From contig NC_089777.1 of NCBI RefSeq assembly GCF_040412425.1, positions 33,967,537 to 34,031,536 of the forward strand: a DNA stretch of 64,000 nt, read 5' to 3'. Positions 1 to 10,673 of the stretch are shown piece by piece. The stretch comes from Macrobrachium rosenbergii (Eukaryota; Arthropoda; Malacostraca; Decapoda; Palaemonidae). The position numbers and the translations under genes are program-made. The notes beneath the pieces are model-generated. The model was not told the origin of the DNA. It made no database searches and saw only the letters and a program-made list of their open reading frames with translations. Position 1 is the stretch's first letter. Each line of letters opens with the position of its first letter.

Positions 1-1250
1 AAGTCAAAACATAACACTGGAAACATGACGAAAGCCATAACAAAAACACATCGGCAGTACCAGTAATCAGATACAGTGCAGTAGTGGAGTGGACAAAGGC
101 TGAACGCCGCAGCATGAACCAGAAAACTAAAAAACACATGACAATACACAAAGCACTACACCCAAGAGCAAGTACAGACAGACTATACATAACACAAAAG
201 GAAGTGGGGAGAGGGCTACTAAGCAAAGAGGACTGCGTCAACATCAAGAGCAGAGCATTGGGGCAATATCTGAAAACCTTTGTAGATGAGTGGTTAAGGA
301 GTGCAAGGGAAGAAGGACTGATAAAAGTAGACGAAGACCCAGAAATATACAGAGACAGGAGAATGAAAAACAGAACAGAGGAATGGCACAACAAACCAAT
401 GTACAGACAGTACATGAGACAGACAAACCGACTGGCCACCAATGAAACATGGCAATGGCTACAGAGGGGAAGAACTCAAAAAGGAAACAAGGAGTGCTAA
501 CAGCAGCATAAGATCAGGTCCTAAGAACCAGATATGTCCAAAGAACAATAGATGGAAATAACATCTCACCCATATGAAAGAAGTGCAATATGAAAGACGA
601 GACCATAAACCACATAGCAAGCGAATGTCCGGCACTTGCACAGAACCAGTACAAAAAGAGGCATGATTCAGTAGCAAAAGCCCTCCATTGGAGCCTGAGC
701 AAGAAACACCAGCTAGCTTGCAGTAATAAGTGGTACGAGCACCAACATGAGGGAGTGATAGAAAACAATTAGGCAGAGATCCTCTGAGACTATGGTATCA
801 GAACAAATAGGGTGATACGTGCCAATAGACGAGACATGACGTTGATTGACAGAATCAAGAAGAAAGTATCACTCACTAATGTGGCAATACCATGGGACAC
901 CAAAATAGAAGAGAAAGAAAGAGAAAAAATTGATAAGTATCAAGACCTGAAAATCAAAATAAGAAGGATATGGAATATGCCAGTGGAAATTTTACACATA
1001 ATCATAGGAACACAAGGCACGATCCCAAGATCCCTGAAAAGGAATCTAGAAAAACTAGATGCTGAAGTAGCTCCAGGACTCGTGCAGAAAAGTGTGCTAC
1101 TAGAAACAGTGCACATAGTGAGAAAAGTAGTGGACTCCTAAAGAGGCAGGATGCAACCCAGAACCCCACACTATAACAACACCCAGTCGAATAGGATGAC
1201 TGTGATAGACCAAAAAAAAATATTAATGATAATAATAATAATTGAGAATA
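1..1250 (+). pseudogene. 3' part of a non-LTR (LINE) retrotransposon ORF, R2-like restriction-endonuclease tail
   Basis: Three coding blocks (84-500, 590-772, 812-1141) in two frames read as the C-terminal third of one polyprotein. The first has the post-RT thumb pattern with GRGLLS and YLKTF. The second keeps HIASECP, the His and last Cys of a CCHC knuckle whose first cysteines are degraded by a stop at about 575. The third has IPWDTK followed by EKEKIDKYQDL-like sequence and IIIGTQGTIP, which I know from LINEs that carry a restriction-like endonuclease domain after the RT. The expected Pro-Asp of the nuclease core is replaced by RRD at about 829-837. A short 3' UTR with a run of AAT repeats (about 1222-1242) ends the element. 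The RT core lies left of the window. Frameshifts make this copy dead. The family assignment (R2-like rather than another REL-endonuclease clade) is inference. Confidence 0.7.
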
Positions 1251-1431
1251 TCTCTTACCCATAGAAAAAAAGATAATCTCGATGGTAAATTTTCAGTTGA
1301 CTAGTCCTTTGAATACCAAATTAATTTGCTTTAGTAAGTCAGTAGTTCAAATCTACAAAACATAAAATTAGGTGGAAAGCCCTGTATTTTTAACTGATTG
1401 TTTGAGTTTGATTTTTTTTTATATTTCACAG

Positions 1432-1639
1432 GTATACTTCCCAAAGAAAAACCTCTAGAAATCAAGACAGTTCGCATAGTCAAAAGGGAGTCTACTGAAC
1501 GCAAGAAAGATCGTACTACTACTGGAGGTAAACGGGTAATGATTGGTGATAGTTTAACCAATGTAGCTGAGGATGATGCTGAAAGCGAAGAAGCTTCAGA
1601 TGGAGAAACTGAACCTGCAATTCCAGCCTTTTCATCTAG
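1432..1639 (+). CDS. host gene, internal coding exon 1 of the window (acidic, charged segment)
   Basis: The exon follows a polypyrimidine tract and CACAG and ends at a GTATAA donor. It begins with two bases of a split codon and ends with two bases of another, so it links in frame to the exon at 3620. It encodes about 69 residues: a basic start (LPKEKPLEIKTVRIVKRES, ERKKDR), then a strongly acidic run (EDDAESEEASDGETEP). No enzymatic domain is visible; the composition suggests a disordered linker of a larger scaffold-type protein whose N-terminal part lies left of the window. The phase match with the following exons is the main reason to call it coding. The gene is not recognised. Confidence 0.75.
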
Positions 1640-3619
1640 GTATAATTTTTAACTGAGATCTTTTCTGTGTAAGAGCCCTAAGTGTTAGAATCACACAGAT
1701 TTGATGCTCATATAAAACAAAATACTGTCCCATGCATTTTATTCTTTGATTGAGATATATCCATATTTTTATATTGCAGTTATTAAACCTTATTACTTCA
1801 TACATGTTGCAGACATTTAATCTCCTGGCCATCACCTATTAATAAAAATATAAGCAATCATTTTAACAGCAAAAACCTATAATCATAGTGAAAGATTTAC
1901 TCTCATAAATAATCAGGTCAGTGAGTTTAAACAGTTCCTCCAGCAGAATAGTATTTATAAAATCTGTCATTACTAAGGATTGCTTGTATTTTTATTGCAA
2001 GGCTTTTTACTAGAAATGTTCTCATATAATTTTTGTGCAGTTTGTGTCATCACAAAGTTAGTTCAGATCTTGACATATGCTAGATAAATGCTTTTATGTA
2101 ATGAAGAAAATGTGTATACTAAAAGGGGAATGAAAGCTTCACTCACCAGTTACTGCATATCAGTCATTGGTGACTTGGTTTTTTAAAACTATAATTATCA
2201 GAAAGACAATGAATGTTCATTTGCAAACAGTTTTCAGTGATTTAGAAAATAAGAATCCTCATTATTTTCGTATGAAAGTGCTATGAAAATTTCATGAATT
2301 ATATGCCAGGGTATATTAGAATCAAAGGCCTATAACGTTATTGAAAAGTATAGTGACCCAGATTACTGTGGTGACAATTTGAAACCTACTGTGCTGACTT
2401 AAAGGTGCTAGTTTCCTTATGCCTGTCTTCAATTATTGTCATATTTTTATTTTTATGAGAATCATCAACCAGTTCCTGTTCATTGATTTTCCCATACAAG
2501 GCACTATAGACAGCACTACAACTATGTTTTTGTAATATCCATTTGGCCTCAGCTACTGTGCTTTCTGCTTTTCACTTTTCATCCATTCTTCTTGGTCTCC
2601 TCTCACTTAGCTAACTCAGTTTTATCCTATCTTGTTCCACTGACAAGTTTTAGTTAAGAGCAAATCTTTTGGATGAACCTGTTTGAGTCAAGCAGTGTGA
2701 TTCAGTGGGAGTTTATCCTGTTTGAGCCAAGCATTGTAATTCATGGGAAATAATAATAACCTTTAATTTCAAATTTATGAAAACACTTGAAACATTGTAC
2801 CTGGGATAATGGTTTGGAAGATAAAGTTTATTAGTTTTGCAGTTACTGCTATGCTCCATTTTATTTAGCATTAGCTTTTAGCATAATCACCTTGACATGG
2901 TCAGCAATAAGTTGCAACTCATAGCTCATATTAGTTAATCGTTAATTTTATAAGCAAAAATTAACAGCTTCTCTGTTAAATACACAAGTTCCTCGCTGGG
3001 TGAGCGGGTTCCATTCTCAGCTACCACTCTGTTGGTCGCGAGTTCGAATCTCCGACCGGCCAGTGAAGAACAAGAGGAATTTGTTTCTGGTGATAGAAAT
3101 TCATTTCTCGCTATAATGTGATTCGGATTCCACAATAAGCTGTACAGTAGGTCCCGTTGCTAGGTAACCAATTGGTTCTTAGCCACGTAAAAATAAATCT
3201 AATCCTTCGGGCCAGCCCTAGGAGAGCTGTTAATCAGCTCAGTGGTCTGGTTAAACTGAGATATACTTAACTTTTTCTGTTAAATACATTTTATGATCTT
3301 GATAAACTTTCAGATGTTTTTCATAATACAAATGTTAGCAGGTTATCATTCTCTTATGGTTAATGTAAAATCAGGGAGTGATATTCCAAAGTACTGATTT
3401 CATAATCATAAATATCTGGTCATTTTTTTAGAATTGCAAATACAGTACTTTTATGGTGCATGCAGCAATCATCATAATCATTAGTACAGTAGTGGTAGTC
3501 AGTAAGCCTATGGAATATCCTAGGATTTTCATTGCTACTATGTTATTAATTACTTTTTCTTTTCAATTCGTAATTCACTTTACATGAGAGCATTTATGAA
3601 CTTTTACTTCTCTACTCAG
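1640..3619 (+). other. host intron 1 (1,980 bp)
   Basis: GTATAA donor and CTCAG acceptor. It is AT-rich and non-coding apart from a SINE at 2985-3275, given separately. I see no other gene or structured element in it. Confidence 0.7.
2985..3275 (+). repeat. tRNA-derived SINE with 13-bp target-site duplication
   Basis: The head resembles a tRNA gene: GGGTGAGCGGGTT as a degenerate A-box region, and GCGAGTTCGAATCTC containing a B-box-like GTTCGAATC. The body includes the segment around 3150-3230 (GGTCCCGTTGCTAGGTAACC, then GGGCCAGCCCTAGGAGAG) that I associate with decapod SINEs. The copy is flanked by TCTGTTAAATACA on both sides (2972-2984 and 3276-3288), as expected for LINE-driven insertion. 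A second, more diverged copy lies in reverse orientation at about 31718-31985. Confidence 0.85.
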
Positions 3620-3773
3620 GTCTGCCTCCTTACCTCGCAATTATGGTCGTAATGGCCCTGGAGAACGTGTCAGTATGATGGCAGCTATGATGCGCACTAG
3701 TGTAGGGAATACAGGGACAATGACTCGCCCAAGTAATTTAGCTCTCAAAAAGTCAGCGGGATGGAAAGCCAAG
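3620..3773 (+). CDS. host gene, internal coding exon 2 of the window
   Basis: Acceptor CTCAG and donor AAG|GTGTGT. The exon is 154 bases: one base completes the Arg codon split from the previous exon, then 51 codons in phase 0 to the next. It encodes SASLPRNYGRNGPGERV, a Met-rich MMAAMMRTS and NLALKKSAGWKAK. There is no stop in the joined frame. The segment is basic and polar without a recognised fold. The three exon joins on either side keep one frame, which supports a real gene. Confidence 0.75.
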
Positions 3774-6100
3774 GTGTGTGGTTTTTATGTACCTTATGAG
3801 TAGTGTGATAGTTTAAGGCAGTTTTGTTGTAGACTTACAAAATCTGAATCTAGTAATGAATTGTCTTTTGTTTTTTGTTGCACTGTATTCATAGAATTTT
3901 GTACAGGTAAGGTATTCTGCACCAGAGTGATGCACGTTTTATTTTATTATAAAGTATGATAAATTTTGCATGTATCCAGTTAAACATTCAAACAGAAATT
4001 ATATTCTTTAGAATACTTAACAATTCTTTAGAATACTTAACAAAACAATTTAAAGGGTGTGTTACTCTGTTTTCCTACATCAGTATCTTTCCTCTAAACA
4101 TTACATTTTTTTTACACTGATGATATCAGCATTTTAGTTGATATCGGCCAAATATGGTATTTCTTATACTTATGTGTAGGCATTGTGCAGTTTTTCAGCT
4201 TATAGATAACTCAAAGAAGTTAGCAGAATATGTAACTTTGAAATGGGAGGGCAGTAAATTACACTTGATCTTTTATTAGCTTTGCTATGAATTACACATT
4301 TATAGAAATTACTAAGAAATCACTGCTATTACAGCCAAATTTTATTTCAATGTGGTATTCATGGCATGACATATTGGAGCATTACATAAAATTTCATTTT
4401 GGTCATTAAAATGGAAGTAAGAAAAAATTGTAGAATATAATTGTAAGGAGACATAGACTGTTAAGAAGTTGAGTTGTAACAATATTTCATATATATCTTT
4501 AAGAATTGTTATCACCATCAGAAAATGAATAGCATATTGTCATATTCTTCCAGCTCTTAAGTGTGAAAAATATGTAGTGAAAATATATACAACTATTTTT
4601 AGGATGAATACACAAATTATTGAGGATGCATATTTACTGAAAGTAAACAGAAACACATAATTACTGTTGATAAATATATGGTAATTATTAAAGTATTTTG
4701 GATGCACTTTAAGAATACAGCACATAGCACTAAGATACAGAAATTATTACTGTATTAAAGATAAAGACAAATTGCAAATCCTGTATCATGGTTACCATGG
4801 TGCAGTATTGTGTTTTGGAATCAGTTCTTGCTGCCTCCCCATTTTCACTTAATAATGCCTTATAATTGCTATGATAATACTTCTGATAATAGAAATTGAC
4901 TATCACACTTAATGTAAAAAGATGATTGAGCTTTTAGGGGTCAGGAATCAAAATACTGTACAAATAACAATTTCTTTATTTGCAGCCTATTTTCTTATAA
5001 TTTGTCAAACATATTTGCATGCATACAGTGTATTTTAAAAATTTCCATTACACTTGCACATAATTTATTTCAATTCACATTTGTAATAAATTAGAAATTA
5101 CTCCAATTTAGATTATTATTAGAACTTGTTGAGGCTCATTTTGAAGTGCTTTACAGTGGCACTAAAAAATATGGAATTTGCTTCCATATAACTCAAGATT
5201 ATTTTGAAGATCAGTAGTTTGTGAAATCCTATTCACAAACATTAATGAAATGTTGAACTTGTGCAAAAGAAACCTGAAAGGATTCCAACAGTGCTGTTTA
5301 ATGTCATGTAGGGCAAACAAATTCTTTGCATTGTATTATTGAATGGAACTTTGAAACAAACTCATCTTTTCATCAGTGAGAGTATTATACATAAATGTAC
5401 TGTTGGAAAGCATCCTTTCTATTGTAAGAAAACTGAATTTTTGTGTGATATTGCTACATATGTATAGTATATTGATTCCCAGTTTATTACAGATAGCCAT
5501 GAATTTTAGGTTGTATTTAAAATTATGAAGTGCAAATTCATGTACAAGTCATCATATGAATGGCTAAAAAGTTCATGCTTAGTGTTTTATTTATCTTGTG
5601 AGAAATTTACTTACATTTCAGCAGATTTGGTAACTTATTTAACATTCATTTTTTAAAGATTTTTACGAGACAAATTTATGCTCTTAGTTAATCTTACAGG
5701 AAATTTGCTTACAATTCTGTATCAACAGTTCTAACCACTTATGTGACAGTAATTTTTTAAAGATTTTGATTTAACATGCACACGGAACGCAATACAGGGT
5801 ACAACCAACATTACTACAAGCTTTAAAATATTGAAATTGGATGACTTAAAATTTTCTCTGTTGTGCTATGCTGAATTTTGATTTTACATCATCTTAGCTG
5901 TGTGGATATGTTTGATAAAGTATTGTAGCTATCATCTGATATAGTACTATTGAGTATTATGTACTTTCTGTTTGCCATAATTTAAAATTGCAGTATGGTT
6001 CGTTTTTCTCTCTTAGACGTTCTTTTGTACGTTTCATTGTGTTCTATGTTGCAAAGTGTATCTGTAATGCATGGCTTATTGTTTTGTTCTGATTCTGTAG
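3774..6100 (+). other. host intron 2 (2,327 bp)
   Basis: Donor GTGTGT, acceptor TTCTGTAG. AT-rich with no coding region or mobile element that I can identify. The only structure is a perfect 20-bp unit repeated twice in tandem at 4003-4042 (ATTCTTTAGAATACTTAACA). Confidence 0.7.
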
Positions 6101-6370
6101 AATGAGAATCCCAAAGATCGGCCAATGAGCGCTCATGAGCAGCTCTTTGGCTTTTCTCGAGAAGCTGATCAGACCCCACCATCGTCCCCCTCCAAGTCGG
6201 ATCCTCCTTCCCCAGTGTTCAAAAGTGCAGCAGCACAACAAATTATCAAAGAAATGGCCTCTGAGGCAGAAAAGCACCGGCGCACTGTACCCAAGGAAAA
6301 AAGACGACATTTTACAATATCCAGTAGTCAACCCCTGGCTCTTGAAACCAGAGACACTGGTGCTGATGAG
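6101..6370 (+). CDS. host gene, internal coding exon 3 of the window (Ser/Pro-rich)
   Basis: Exactly 90 codons, phase 0 at both ends, between TTCTGTAG and GAG|GTAAAGTA. It encodes NENPKDRPMSAHEQLFGFSR, a proline/serine cluster (TPPSSPSKSDPPSPVF) with several SP motifs suited to proline-directed phosphorylation, an alpha-helical AAAQQIIKEMASEAEKHRR, and KEKRRHFTI. No catalytic domain is visible. Base composition is clearly less AT-rich than the flanking introns. I considered that this could be the tail of a polarity or junction scaffold, but cannot verify that. Confidence 0.82.
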
Positions 6371-8467
6371 GTAAAGTATTTGAAAGTATGTGGGTTATGG
6401 CCAAGTCCTCTCTGCTCCAAAATTAATTTTAATCTTTTTGTACCTTTTAGGATATGTTGATTAATTTTAAATTTCTGTTTAGGAGTTTTTAACATAGTTC
6501 TAGGAACTAGGAACTGGATGGCTGTTCAGTTTAAAAGCATAAAATAATCTTTGCTTAAAGTTTCTTTTAGCTTTTAGTAGTTGATTTCATTTTGTGTTAT
6601 TGTCCTATGGTAGCACTGATGACTATTTGTGAGCAGATTTTACTGTTGATTGCTTCAGTTTATAAAACATGGAAAAATAGCTGTTCACACTCGGAAGGAA
6701 TAGGATGCTTCAAAGGATGTGAGAAAGGTTGTGAATGTGCATAGTTTGGATGATTAATATTGACATGGTTGTATGAGGGGCTTTATGAATTAAGTTATGT
6801 ATTTTCTTATGAGTATTCTGTTTGTTACCTGTGTACTGTACATTCTATACAAAATAACTCGGGTTTAAAAATGTGATGAGAAATAGTGAGCATTTAGTCA
6901 GAAAATCAGTGGATATGGAGGTAGAAAATTAAAAACGAGTAGGAAGAGCCAGGAAATCATGGAATACAGGCATTGATGAAGACCTGGAACAAATAGTAAT
7001 TCAGGCTGAATATGCACAAGACTTGAGAGAACTCATTGTGTGTACTACCCTGTACAGTAAACCCCCCATATTCGTGGTCTCACTATTCGCGGACTCACTT
7101 ATTCGCGGATTTCTCTGTGGAACGTGTCTACCCATTATTCGTGGAGAATTCGCCCGTTCGCGGTATTTTTCACAGAAATATTCACTAATTACTGTATTTT
7201 CATATAATTTTCATGACTAAATGGATTTATTGTGGTAAAACTATTAAAATACTCAGGTATAAGCATTTTTAGAGGGTTTTTTGTGTTTAAACTATCGAAA
7301 TAGGCAGTTCTAAGTGTTTTTAGAGGGGTTCTAAGTATTCATGGATTTTAGCTATTCAAAAGTAGTACGCATCCCCGCGAATACGGGGGGTTTACTGTAA
7401 AGGGAATACCTGGTGTGAATCAGTAGTATTGGTTGAAATGGCTAGGCAGGTAGATTGAAAGAGAAGTCAACAATACATGTACTATTAAAATTTACTATTG
7501 AATTTGAAAGATGTTTGTACCATACAGGTGTAATTGTGTTAAAGAGGAACACGCTCCAAGAGGAAGTTTTCCTCATAATGAAGCCACTGTTTTTTTTTTT
7601 TTTAGTACTTCTTTGTTTTTAGAAATAGGAAGATTTCTTTTGATCATTTTAGAATGCATTTTGCTCCCATTGCTTGTATTATGTTTTGCAAAAGTAGCGT
7701 TTTGTAAGAATGACAGAAAAGATATCGCAATTATGTCTAAGGAGTAAAGGGTACTTTTTGTAAATTTTGAACTTCTTTCGAGAGTTTAATGGGATATGAA
7801 CGTGATTTTGATAAAGAAAGTTCAACAATATTTAGATAACATCTATGATCATTTTTCAACTTTATGCAAAAAGCTTTACCACATAAATATGTATATTCAT
7901 AACTTTCATTTAACAAAATTATTCTACAGTACATTGCTTTTGGTCCCGAAGTGCATTGCTTTCTACCTTTCATTTTTCATCCATTTTCTGTCTTTGTATA
8001 TCAGGTTGTCCAACTTCTTTAATTTAATATTGTTTCAATTTTTGCCCCTGCTACCACTTTTTAGTCGAACATTAAGAGTCAAGAAATGGCACTTGGTAAT
8101 CTTGTGAAATTATTTTGCAATAATTATTTTATCACATTTTTATATAAACAATGAGTCCATTATAATACGGAATACTCTTAATTCGCATTATTCAAAGGAA
8201 AGTTTTTCATTAAGTAGTACTACTAATCTTTAGTGGTTCATAATATTTGTTTCTGGTCAAATTTTAGTCAGACATATTTATTCTCTTTTCCCTTTGTTTA
8301 AATAAAGTATGTTTACAGTAGGGTTGCAGATGTTTATGAAATGAACTTCCTTATGAAATGACTTTTAGGATGATTTAGATATATGTTTGAAAAGGAATAG
8401 AAAACATATATTAATTTTTAACACAAATATAATTTTTGCTAATAAAAATATTTATAACATTTTGCAG
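6371..8467 (+). other. host intron 3 (2,097 bp)
   Basis: Donor GTAAAG, acceptor TTTTGCAG. Contains the 343-bp MITE at 7055-7397 and a run of T at about 7591-7604. The rest is AT-rich with nothing that I recognise. Confidence 0.7.
7055..7397. mobile_element. pogo/Tigger-like MITE, TA target-site duplication
   Basis: Terminal inverted repeats CAGTAAACCCCCCATATTCG and its complement (CGAATACGGGGGGTTTACTG) are nearly perfect and flanked by TA on each side (7053-7054 and 7398-7399). No coding capacity. CAGT... ends with a TA duplication fit the Tc1/mariner superfamily, pogo/Tigger-like. Diverged fragments of the same family occur at about 37440-37620 and 39487-39625. Confidence 0.88.
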
Positions 8468-8644
8468 GGTGCAAGATCGCGTGATGACTGTGACATGGTT
8501 CGTGCTTTAAGACCTCGCAATCATCCAGATGTGGTCAAATCAACTCTTAGTTCCAGAGATTTGAGGTTTAATGAAACAACTATTGACTCTGTCCTAGGTG
8601 CTCCTGATAAAATATATATACCAGAACGATATATGCCGGATGAG
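8468..8644 (+). CDS. host gene, internal coding exon 4 of the window
   Basis: 59 codons, phase 0 at both ends, between TTTTGCAG and GAG|GTAAAG. It encodes GARSRDDCDMVRALRPRNHP, then DVVKSTLSSRDLRFNETTID, then LGAPDKIYIPERYMPDE. The sequence is richer in hydrophobic residues than its neighbours and may form a short conserved motif (VRALRPRNHPDVV, IYIPERY), but I do not recognise a domain. Its end, PDE before the donor, mirrors ADE in the previous exon. Confidence 0.8.
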
Positions 8645-10414
8645 GTAAAGCTTATAAATCTAAGGAGATTTAAATATTTATGAGCTTCTATACTTTTTTT
8701 ATACATTGGGGGTATTTGAAATGCACTCCTGGGGAGTTATAGATGTGTATGCAGAGGACTGATTATACTTTACTATAAGATACCCTAAGTTAAAAACTAC
8801 AGATCTAACATAATGCTAGCAGCACCATTGCAGTAAAGTATTGTAGCACTAATTACTTAATCTTAGAGTGCATTTCACTTCACTTGTCCTGCTTAGTGTT
8901 GAATACGTAAGTGCTTGAAGCTTCATGCAAGTTTTAAACTGTTCCAGTTTCATTTGGTCAACTGAGGTACCTGTAGTTTAGCTACAGTTTAGTACTTTTT
9001 ATTATTCTAATAATGGACTTGACTTATTTTAGAAGATCTTTCCTCTTATATCTTGGTTCATTCTTCACTTTCTAGAAAGTTAAAACTTTGGTGCATGTCA
9101 TCACATCAAGAGAAACTTTGTGTTTTGCTTTAAACCATCGTGGCTCCCAAAGCTTTTAACTTACCATTGAATTATACATGAAATATCTTTCAGTTCATTT
9201 TTCTAAAAAAAAAAAAAAATAAAAAACCCTTGAAAGCACTTTTAACCAGATTTTGAAAATCTACAAAGTTTTTAGTGCTTAGCTCTAGGTTTTTATGCTC
9301 ACCTGGCAACACCTGATAGCAGCCCTTGTCCTCCTAAGAGGTTCCAAGCTTAAGGCTAGAATAGCAGAATCGGCTTAATTACTATTCTCATCTGTTTTTA
9401 TATAATTTAAGTATTCATTCTGCAAGTTACCTGAAACAGATTTAAATGGTCAGAGTTTACTGAGCGTCAGTTTATTTACTAAAGGAAATAAGACACCAAT
9501 AAAGCAGCTGAAGCTCTATCTGTTGTGATAAGATCAAATGTAGCCGTTCCTGTGAATGATTATTAAACATCAATGAAGTTCTTTATTTTGACAAATGGGA
9601 GTCTATGAAATGATTGTCAATAAAACAATGTAAACTTATCATGTTAGGTTAGGAGACAGCCATGTGCTTTCCTTGGCTTTCCATAAATATAATGAAAGGC
9701 ATTCAATTTTTATTTAGTATCTCTTGATGGAAGTATTAGAAGATAATAAATAAATTAAGACCCAAAGATATACTTTAAATAATCTAAAGGCATAATTTCT
9801 TTTTTGTAAATTATAAATAATATAGGTTATGAACATGGAGGTCATTACAGGCAGTCCCTGGTTATCGGTGGGGTTCTGTTCCAGACAGCGTGACAATAAC
9901 CGATAACAAAAAATTGGCGATAATAGCGTCGATCCTCGGTTATCGGCGCTGATAACCGGAGATCGGTGCCAATAACCGGGAATCAGTGTCGAAAATCCGG
10001 TTATCGTCATCACTAGACAAGCCCCATTAAACCGGATCGCCGATAACCGGAATGCCTGTAATCTCAGACTAGCGTTAATCAATAAATAAACAAGTCTTTT
10101 TCATGAAATTGGAGCACAGCTGACTGTTATGGTAGACTGATTATTTTGTTATATTAAAACTGGGATTTAAGAGAATATAGTTATTCCTTTGCAACATCTG
10201 CAATTATCCTGGATTTATTTGTAACCACCCATGAGAGAACCCAATTTAAATTCAGCAGTGTTCTTTTGAAAGAAGTTAATGGTTTGTGCAATTAAGTTAT
10301 CATCAAGAGCTTTAGTTTTTATTGTATTTCTGGATGATTTTAAGAAAAAAATTAGTTTTTCATTAATATGCACCAACTTTTAAGTTTTAACCTAAAATTT
10401 ACTTCTACAAAAAG
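8645..10414 (+). other. host intron 4 (1,770 bp)
   Basis: Donor GTAAAG; the acceptor is CAAAAAG, with a weak polypyrimidine tract. It contains a 211-bp MITE at 9848-10058 and an A-run near 9206-9226. Nothing else is recognised. Confidence 0.65.
9848..10058. mobile_element. pogo/Tigger-like MITE of the CAGGCAGTCCC family
   Basis: Starts CAGGCAGTCCCTGGTTATCGG and ends CCGATAACCGGAATGCCTG, flanked by TA on both sides (9846-9847, 10059-10060). The interior is made almost wholly of short GGTTATCGG/CCGATAACC words in both orientations, so the whole element can fold on itself. No coding capacity. Related elements end at 18940/27049, 25527/25865, 27490/27731 and 33471/33857. Confidence 0.85.
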
Positions 10415-10673
10415 GATGATGAGAAAGAACCAACTGAAGAAGAACGTGTTCAGAGAGAGCAGAAGGCAGAGTCAATACGTAAAATGCTCTCTGAAACACA
10501 AACCACAGTCACAGCAGATGTTGACGCTCCTAGGCCGGATGGGGAAACTCCTGTAAGTTCATCTTTAGCCTTCAAAGCCAAGCTTGCAGCAGAGAAAAAA
10601 GAGAGAGAACACCTTTTAGCTCTTAATCAGATTCTTGCTCGTCAAGTCATGGAGAAGAGTCGTGTAGTAGCAG
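10415..10673 (+). CDS. host gene, internal coding exon 5 of the window (coiled-coil-prone)
   Basis: 86 codons plus one base, after CAAAAAG and before CAG|GTACGA. It encodes DDEKEPTEEERVQREQKAES, IRKMLSETQTTVTADVDAPRPD, and a helical, charged stretch SSLAFKAKLAAEKKERE followed by LLALNQILARQVMEKSRVVA. Leu/Ile spacing in the last 35 residues suggests a coiled coil. The exon ends in phase 1, and three downstream candidate exons (12877, 42083, 51153) start with the complementary two bases. The acceptor is not strong, so the start could shift slightly. Confidence 0.8.

Noticed and set aside
3000..3060. A possible functional tRNA gene in the SINE head
   Set aside because: The acceptor stem and anticodon loop do not close; the B-box lies within a repeat that has a second copy and target-site duplications, so it is a SINE head.
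1432..10673. Naming the host gene as a Scribble/LAP-type polarity scaffold
   Set aside because: The composition and C-terminus are suggestive, but I could not match a specific diagnostic motif, so no symbol is given.
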